From Enoplolaimus lenunculus (lineage: Eukaryota > Nematoda > Enoplea > Enoplida > Thoracostomopsidae), in NCBI GenBank assembly GCA_030248215.1, contig JASANG010003398.1, positions 34,563 to 98,562 of the forward strand: 64,000 nt of DNA, written 5' to 3'. The notes below the pieces were generated by a model. That model was not told the DNA's origin. It searched no databases and saw only the letters and a list, made by a program, of their open reading frames with translations. Below, piece by piece: positions 59,101 through 64,000 of the stretch; the stretch's first letter is position 1; each line of letters opens with the position of its first letter. The translations under genes were made by a program, and so were the position numbers.

Positions 59101-62100
59101 CAAGTGATTCGTCAATTCATCACATACGATACCTTTTCAAGTATTCATGATATGTTTTGGGTTCCAAAACGTGTTAGCAATGTACAAACCAACGAAATAG
59201 TTTACGTTTTTGTACAACTGCGATGTGACTTTATGGACATATTCGAATAGGTACCGATGAGAGCGCGGGTTCGGGCCCACAATCCAAAGGAGTCTATGAC
59301 GAGTGTTTTATATATGAAAATTTAAAATGAAAAATAATATTTTTGAACCATGTTCGTTCATCAGCCTATTATGAGGATCGCAAGATAAATTGGGGTTTGG
59401 TGCCTGATCACGTATTGACACGACCCTGAGATGCGATTACATTAAGGGTCAATGTAAAGAACAGGAGCGGAACAGTGTTAAAAGTATATTCCTAAGCCTA
59501 AGCCTAAGCCTAAGCCTAAGCCTAAGCGTAAGAATGAGCATATTCCTAAGCCTAAGCCTAAGCCAAAGCCTAAACGTAAGTATGAGCATATTCCTAAGCC
59601 TTAGCCTAAGCCTAAGCCTAAGCCAAGCAAAAAATAGTCTAAAGCTTAAGCTTACTCTTTTCTAGTTCCACACAAAAACGTTCCGACCCGGATCTTTTAC
59701 ATGGGCCACATTAAGCATTATTATCGGTCGATGTACCTCACAACAAAAGGTAAGCGAAACTGTTATCAGAAGCGTTTTTTGCCACCCCAGGATAAACAAG
59801 TCTCACGAGAGTCGCTTGATTTGTTCACTAAAACTTTTCAGGTTCGTGTATGCTGCAAAGTTTGGGAAATATCACCGATAAAACTGGAAACACAACGCTA
59901 ATTTGTCCACCGAGTTGCAGGTAAAGGGTACACGAGAAAGCAAGTGGTTAGTTTTAATGCTAATCACGCATTGGTTTACCTAGGATAGTGACCCGATAGG
60001 GGAGGTGGTTAAAAGTCCGGGAAAGGTTTCAATCCTGAGTCTAAATCAATAGGTGGTTCTTTCACTAGAGTCCGTAAACGGATAGAGACCAATGTTATTT
60101 ATTATAAAATCATAAACATAAGTTACCTTATTAGTTTGTGTAAATGCTTCCTAATCCAGATTTAACCAGTACAGAATTATATTCATTACTCAAAGCATAA
60201 TGTTACCCAGTTGATGTTCGTAGCAGCATACTCAAGTCTTAAAAGTATATTTCTAAAGTTCTACTCTTATGCTATAAAAAAAGGCTGGCATAAGTTAATT
60301 GGTTGTTGACCAAAATAGCTAGACCTGGTTTAAAAAATAATTAATAGTCCGTAACTAAATGGCGAGGGGGGTACTTTCACGACATAAATCAGTCACCCTC
60401 CGATTAGGAAATATTTTTTTAACGTGACTACTATTTTGATCAAATTTTATTGCTTGAATGGAACGCGTATAGCAAAAATGTAATTTCAGTACAGAAAGTG
60501 TATCGGTGTTGAGGAATATTTCATTTTGCCTATTTGAAAATTGCTAATTTATGATCGACAATACTCGAGATGTTTCAGTGAGCAATTAAGCTTAACATTA
60601 ACTTTTAAGCTACCTTCCCTTTCCGTTACTAGCAAACAAACCTACAGGTTAAACTAAAAACTAATTATAGATTTGCAATCGAGATTCAACTTTATTTCAG
60701 CGAAGTTAGATTTGATATTCAGTCAAGTACTCAGCAAATGCCTGCGCCAACGTATTTGGTATGTCGTACAATGTGTCTTTAACTATTTCGTTGAACAAAA
60801 ATTAAAGCTAATGAATTAAAACTTGACTCAGTTTGTGTAGTCAGGAAAAGCCTGTTTCCGAGGGAGTCAATTTGACTCCCCATTTTCTACAGTGTATCAA
60901 TATCGCAGAAAAAATGTCTTAGGAATTGCAAATCGTGTAAAAACCAGCGAAATAAACTGATTCTAACTCTAGAACTAGTAACAAACCGCCCTATAGCCGA
61001 TGAAAGTTCGAGCCGATTCAGTGTCTAAATGTTTAATCAATAGCCTTTATTGTCGAATACAGGACTATTTTTCAAAGAATTACTTGAAACGTAACGCTAA
61101 GATGACTACAAGGATGAGAAGCGGTCACTTTGACTTAATGGAAGTAATTCGGTAAGCGCATGTCTTGTGCACTCTCTATAAACTTAAACTTAAATTATAG
61201 CTTCAGTAAACTTTAATAAGTGAAACTTAAATGACTGGACGTGTACTGTACTGACCCGAATAAGAGGGACAGGGGTAATAAGAGGGTGGGGGTCCCCAAT
61301 TTGAGTTCGAATCAATAGGAGTCCGTATCCCTAATAAGGGTCCGTAAGCGGATAGAGTTCCTAAACCCTAATTAGAGTCCATAAATGACAAATAGCCCTA
61401 ATTGTAGCGCATAAATGACTCCAGGACCAAATAATTTGAGTTCGAAACTTTAAATCGTTCTTAAATTTTGAAAGTACATTCCTAAGTATAACTCAAGCTA
61501 TTGACACGATACAAGTATACGTTTAATTCAACGGATAATTGCAGTTTCCAGATATATGTCAGTAACAAAGGGCGGCGGAACGTGGGCTAAAAATAAACAA
61601 CAGTCCGTAACCGAATAACAAGGGGGTACCCTCTGGAGAGGCCAAATAAATATTTGCCCCCCTCTTATTCGGGTCACTACAGTACTAACCAAACTATAAT
61701 TGGAAGTGTAACTTAGACTAACATATTTTCTAAAGTTTAACACGAGTTTAAGTTAAACTTATTTTTGGTTTAAGTAACAAGTACAGCCGCGAAATTGTGT
61801 GTCTCTAAAAATTCATTAAGTTTTTCGCAATTAAATATGCAGATGATTAAACGTGTGTTAATGTTTAAATTTCAGAGAGAATGTAGTCATTGTTCAAGTA
61901 TTTTACGACACACTGTCATATCATTCCATTACCGAATCACCTGAATATTCGGTTAGCGTTTTTAGACTGTTTTCGGCTTAATTAATCATAAATATACAGC
62001 TGTAACACTCGTTGAGTTCAAATTTGGAATTAAAATACTGGAAAATCCGGCGGATACCCACGCCCTAGTCCCCGCCAACAGGGATTGAAACCCTAAATTA

Positions 62101-63149
62101 AGATTTAGTACTAAAAGTGCTTCGATCGCGTGATATTTTCACGGATATATCGAGCGTTCTTACCCGTCAGAAATTTTCGAATGAGCTACTGAGTTAAAAA
62201 TTGTGTGGTCTAAACACAACGACAGATTTAGGCACTGTAAACCACCTCACAGCTCAATATCATAGGGTAAGACGCCCATGTAAAGATCAGTGACGGAGAG
62301 TTTTTCTGTGGGACTGGAATAGAGTAAGCTTTAAGCTTAAGACTGATTTTTTGCTTGGTTTAGGCTTAGATTTAGGCTTAGGAATATGCTCATTCTTACG
62401 CTAACGTTTAGAGTTCGTCTTAGGAATATGCTTATAATACTGTTCCGCGCCTATTCTTTACACTGGCCGGGGTAAAATCAAAACAGGCGTTAATTTTTGA
62501 ACTCCATGGGACCGGGTTGGGATGAATTTGATTGGTAATCTTGGCAGAATATAAGTTATATAAAATGCTAAAGGACCTTTTTACAAATATTTGGTGTCCT
62601 TAATAAAAGCCATTTGGACATTGCGCCGTTGTCTTTCATTAATCGCTTAGAATTCCTCGAAACCACGAAATGTTAGAAATGGTAAATGTTTCTTGAGTTG
62701 GCAAAAAATAGTTTGATAAATATCAAATATTTTTAATGCCGTTTTAAGTTACAGGCAGGACGCTGCGTTTACATTATGAGCTGTTTTCGTTGGTTTTTTT
62801 GTAGTTTTTGGTTGTTTTTTAGTTTTCTCGTTGTTTTTTTAGTTTTTCGTTGTTTTTTAGTTTTTTCGTTGTTTTTTCATTTTTTTTCGTTGTTTTTTTT
62901 TAGTTTTCACAAATGCTTGGCGATATCGGCGGCGCAGTTGGATTATGGGCTGGTGTCAGTATTATTTCTATCGTACAAATTGCGGAGTTTGTTTTAAAAT
63001 TGACAAAATATCGGTTTACGGGGCCTGATGATGAAGCAACGAATGATGCCGGGCCGCTGAATAACAAAACGACCGATCGAAGCCATGTGGGAATGCATAG
63101 AATTGAACCAGTACATACCTACTCCGGCAATAAATTTAATTACATATAA
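53199..63149 (+). CDS. DEG/ENaC family sodium channel, 10 coding exons
   Basis: Exons: 53199-53537, 54353-54684, 55794-55921, 57767-57930, 58389-58617, 59842-59920, 60701-60758, 61063-61151, 61876-61951, 62904-63149. Phases agree and give 579 aa. A cytosolic N-terminus precedes TM1 (residues 31-57) and the post-TM1 signature FPTVTVCNNNP. The extracellular part includes GHQLRDMLLECSW, GNCYSFNA, AGPESG, EYLPM...GFRIAIHSQ, a cysteine-rich block (CIKMLYQRQVLKSCNC) and CPPSCSE. It ends with VQVFYDTLSYHSITESPEYS, then LGDIGGAVGLWAGVSIIS, the pre-TM2/TM2 segment. The GVS triplet at residues 515-517 occupies the G-x-S selectivity filter of this trimeric, amiloride-sensitive cation channel family. Exon 8 could instead start at 61078 in the same frame (acceptor AAAG); TACAG at 61062 is preferred. 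Introns hold many transposons. A poly(A) signal AATAAA lies at 63244-63249. Subfamily (degenerin, ASIC-like or other) is not decided. Confidence 0.9.
53603..53834. mobile_element. TTAGGC-core GGCC MITE (family T1) in DEG/ENaC intron 1
   Basis: GGCCAAAGTTACTTTTAGGG to CCTAAAAGTAACATGGGCC; flanks CATTTTTC/GATTTTTC (7 of 8). Three CCTAAG blocks with two GCGTTGCAAAA spacers. Confidence 0.87.
55121..55240. mobile_element. Short GC-rich foldback element, CTATACTT ends
   Basis: GGGAGGCGCTATACTTTACT to GGTGAGTATAGGTCAACCC enclosing CCGGATGCCGGCGCACG and its inverse. Third member of the 43507/47683 family. Confidence 0.65.
55420..55560. repeat. CCGGTT/CGTTTC-rich element fragment
   Basis: CCAGGGTATAACCGAATATC, TCCGGTTCCGGTAAAAATC and TACACCCTAG; related to 49636-49880. 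Confidence 0.5.
56031..56112. mobile_element. Minimal TACTGTAGTGACCC element
   Basis: TACTGTAGTGACCCGAATGA directly joined to its inverted end (CTTTTTCGGGTGAATACAGTA), about 80 bp in all. Confidence 0.7.
56384..56614. mobile_element. TTAGGC-core GGCC MITE (family T2), perfect duplication
   Basis: GACCTATGTAAAGATCATGG to TTGTTCTTTACATTCGCC; CTTTTATT on both sides (56376-56383, 56615-56622). Three blocks of CTTAGG units separated by AACTCATTTTTACG-type spacers. Confidence 0.88.
56733..57440. mobile_element. GAGCGAAGC-ended element with ~177-bp tandem units
   Basis: ATTGAGCGAAGCTCGAACAT to TTTGAACTTCGCTCAATAA. Three to four AT-rich units with TTAGCTAA...AATATGCAAATTAGC. Opposite orientation to 17797-18832. 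In the DEG/ENaC intron before exon 4. Confidence 0.75.
57945..58247. mobile_element. GGCC MITE with T1 left end and T2 right end
   Basis: Left end GGCCAGTGTTACTTTTAGGG (T1); right part AATTCGTCTAAAGCTTAAAT...CTGTTCTAGACATGGGCC (T2). Flanks match at 6 of 8. The core has a run of six exact CCTAAG (58131-58166). Starts 14 nt into the intron after exon 4. Confidence 0.8.
58240..58388. repeat. TATATATTT low-complexity tract
   Basis: AT-rich ATATATGTATAT repeats between a MITE and the exon 5 acceptor; explains Tyr-Ile-rich ORFs there. Confidence 0.7.
58626..58832. mobile_element. TTAGGC-core GGCC MITE (family T1), right end lost
   Basis: GGCCCCCATGTTACTTTAAG starts 8 nt inside the intron after exon 5, so the flanking octamer is the donor itself, GTAAGTTT. 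Blocks of CTTAGG with two TTTTTGCAACGC spacers; no terminal right end. Confidence 0.75.
59447..59707. mobile_element. TTAGGC-core GGCC MITE (family T2), perfect duplication
   Basis: GGTCAATGTAAAGAACAGGA to GGATCTTTTACATGGGCC; ACATTAAG on both sides (59439-59446, 59708-59715). Three CCTAAG blocks, the first with six exact hexamers. Confidence 0.9.
59980..60432. mobile_element. Divergent TACTGTAGTGACCC-family element
   Basis: AGGATAGTGACCCGATAGGG, GAGTCCGTAAACGGATAGAG and AACGTGACTACT at the far end. Confidence 0.55.
60820..60897. repeat. Right half of palindromic CACTGC element
   Basis: GACTCAGTTTGTGTAGTCAG to CCCCATTTTCTACAGTG followed by TA. Confidence 0.7.
61244..61685. mobile_element. 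Full-length TACTGTAGTGACCC element in DEG/ENaC intron 8
   Basis: TACTGTACTGACCCGAATAA to CTTATTCGGGTCACTACAGT, about 440 bp, with GAGTCCGTATCCCTAATAAG inside; no coding capacity. Confidence 0.8.
62274..62469. mobile_element. TTAGGC-core GGCC MITE (family T2) in DEG/ENaC intron 9
   Basis: GCCCATGTAAAGATCAGTGA to CTATTCTTTACACTGGCC; approximate flanks AGGGTAAG/GGGGTAAA. Short core. Confidence 0.72.
62797..62903 (+). repeat. T-rich tandem repeat forming the acceptor tract of the last DEG/ENaC exon
   Basis: About five ~18-20-bp units of the type GTTTTTTAGTTTTTCGTT run into the true acceptor TTTTTTTTTAG at 62903. Most units contain their own TTTTTTAG, that is, potential decoy 3' splice sites. 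Confidence 0.8.
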
Positions 63150-64000
63150 AACACATGTTCCAATGTCAACATGAACTCCATTGCCTAGCGATGTTAACAA
63201 AAATCTATAAATATATACTCTGAATTATATTAAACAATCGTTTAATAAATTTTGGGCAAAAGCGTAACAGTTATGTTATAGTCTGGCATTTATATAACCA
63301 ATTTTAGCAGCCTGACCAGAAAACGGGACGAGCCCGAAAAAGTAACATGAGAATTATTTTTCCACAACGAACATAGTTTCCCAAAAACCTTGTGACGCAA
63401 ATATTGAAATATAACTCTTTTCTTGCTCGGCTACAAGAAAAAAACGTAATGAATAATATTATTCGCACCGTCAGCTCAATGAAAATTTATTTAGTTATTG
63501 GTTTAAATTAACAAAATTTTTCAATATTTGACTCATTTTGATTTCGTACAGTATGGTTGGCCATCGTTATAACAGAGATGTCAAAAAAAGTCGGAATTTT
63601 CACACAAAATTGACACAACGACAAATTTTCGCGGAGAATTGTGCATGAAACCCCAATGTAACAATGAATTAGTGTGAATTCTTTGTGGCCTTAATACTGA
63701 GTCTAAATCTGTAGTGATTGCTTGTGTTTTTAATTGTTGTCTTGGCACACTTAATTATACTTTTGTGAACAGATTCGGCATAAAAGATAACTAACTGCAC
63801 CCCGGGCCCAATTTCATGGAGGTCCAAGTTTTATGGTACCGTCGTGTGAAAAAATGACCCACATTAAAAAGAGACCCCCGGATATTTTTACACGGTCAAT
63901 ATAGGAATGAAATATGGACCCAGTGAAAAAACCGTTTAAATCTAGCCAAAGGTTGCAGCAGGAACTGTAGGTGGCTATGCCACACTTAAACCTATTTCAA
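63150..64000. other. 3' flank of the DEG/ENaC gene
   Basis: Poly(A) signal at 63244. A fragment at about 63310-63350 (GGGACGAGCCC...AAAGTAACATGAG) resembles a T1 right end. Nothing else recognised. Confidence 0.4.
63244..63249 (+). terminator. Poly(A) signal of the DEG/ENaC gene
   Basis: AATAAA lies 95 nt after the stop codon at 63149, in an AT-rich stretch; usual distance for a nematode 3' UTR. Confidence 0.6.

Noticed and set aside
57945-59707. Idea that the window lies at a chromosome end because of TTAGGC arrays
   Set aside because: Blocks are short, degenerate, in both orientations, bounded by transposon ends and lie inside introns of an intact gene.
62060-62082. GGGATTGAAAC, like the end of a CRISPR repeat
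   Set aside because: Single occurrence in a eukaryotic intron, no repeat-spacer pattern.

Overview
This is a eukaryotic, AT-rich, intron-rich genomic window, most likely from a nematode. Splice sites are GT...AG with TTTTCAG-type acceptors, single genes span 1.7-13 kb, and the hexamer TTAGGC/GCCTAA (the nematode telomere repeat) recurs in many short interstitial blocks. The species cannot be named from the sequence alone. No bacterial, organellar or viral gene was recognised.

Four protein-coding genes can be assembled exon by exon with consistent reading phase. (1) Minus strand, 27011 to 14218: a LIN-41/TRIM71-type TRIM-NHL protein (two B-boxes, coiled coil, filamin domain, six NHL repeats) in 12 coding exons, about 1519 aa, with no RING finger found. 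(2) Plus strand, 31169-43165: a CREB3/OASIS-type membrane-anchored bZIP transcription factor, 10 coding exons, about 698 aa, transcribed divergently from the first gene. (3) Plus strand, 47284-48971: the last two exons of a NUS1/NgBR-type subunit of the cis-prenyltransferase that makes dolichol; its N-terminal exon was not located. (4) Plus strand, 53199-63149: a DEG/ENaC amiloride-sensitive-type cation channel, 10 coding exons, about 579 aa, complete from TM1 to TM2 and the stop. The four genes have unrelated functions and show no sign of an operon.

The rest of the window (1-14.2 kb, 27-31 kb, 43-47 kb, 49-53 kb and most introns) is full of short non-autonomous DNA transposons. Many have terminal inverted repeats and 8-bp target-site duplications that can be read directly, pointing to hAT-type mobilisation. 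They include CAGGGTG-ended CCGGAA-rich elements (one nested in another, both duplications intact), TAGGGATG-ended elements, CAGTGGCGGATCC-ended elements, and two GGCC-ended families whose interior is made of degenerate TTAGGC telomere-like blocks. A relative with the same GGCC ends carries a different minisatellite (GGGACAG). Other repeats are GC-rich foldback elements built on 21-bp and ~15-bp tandem units, a family with ~177-bp tandem units, TA-flanked palindromic elements and TACTGTAGTGACCC elements.

The most unusual unexplained structure is an island at 6120-6655. It holds a 74-nt miRNA-precursor-like hairpin, then two short hairpins, then four hairpins that share a TCTAAC-GGG-GTTAGA core but have different outer stems, each still complementary. 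A possible let-7 site lies downstream of the lin-41-like stop codon.
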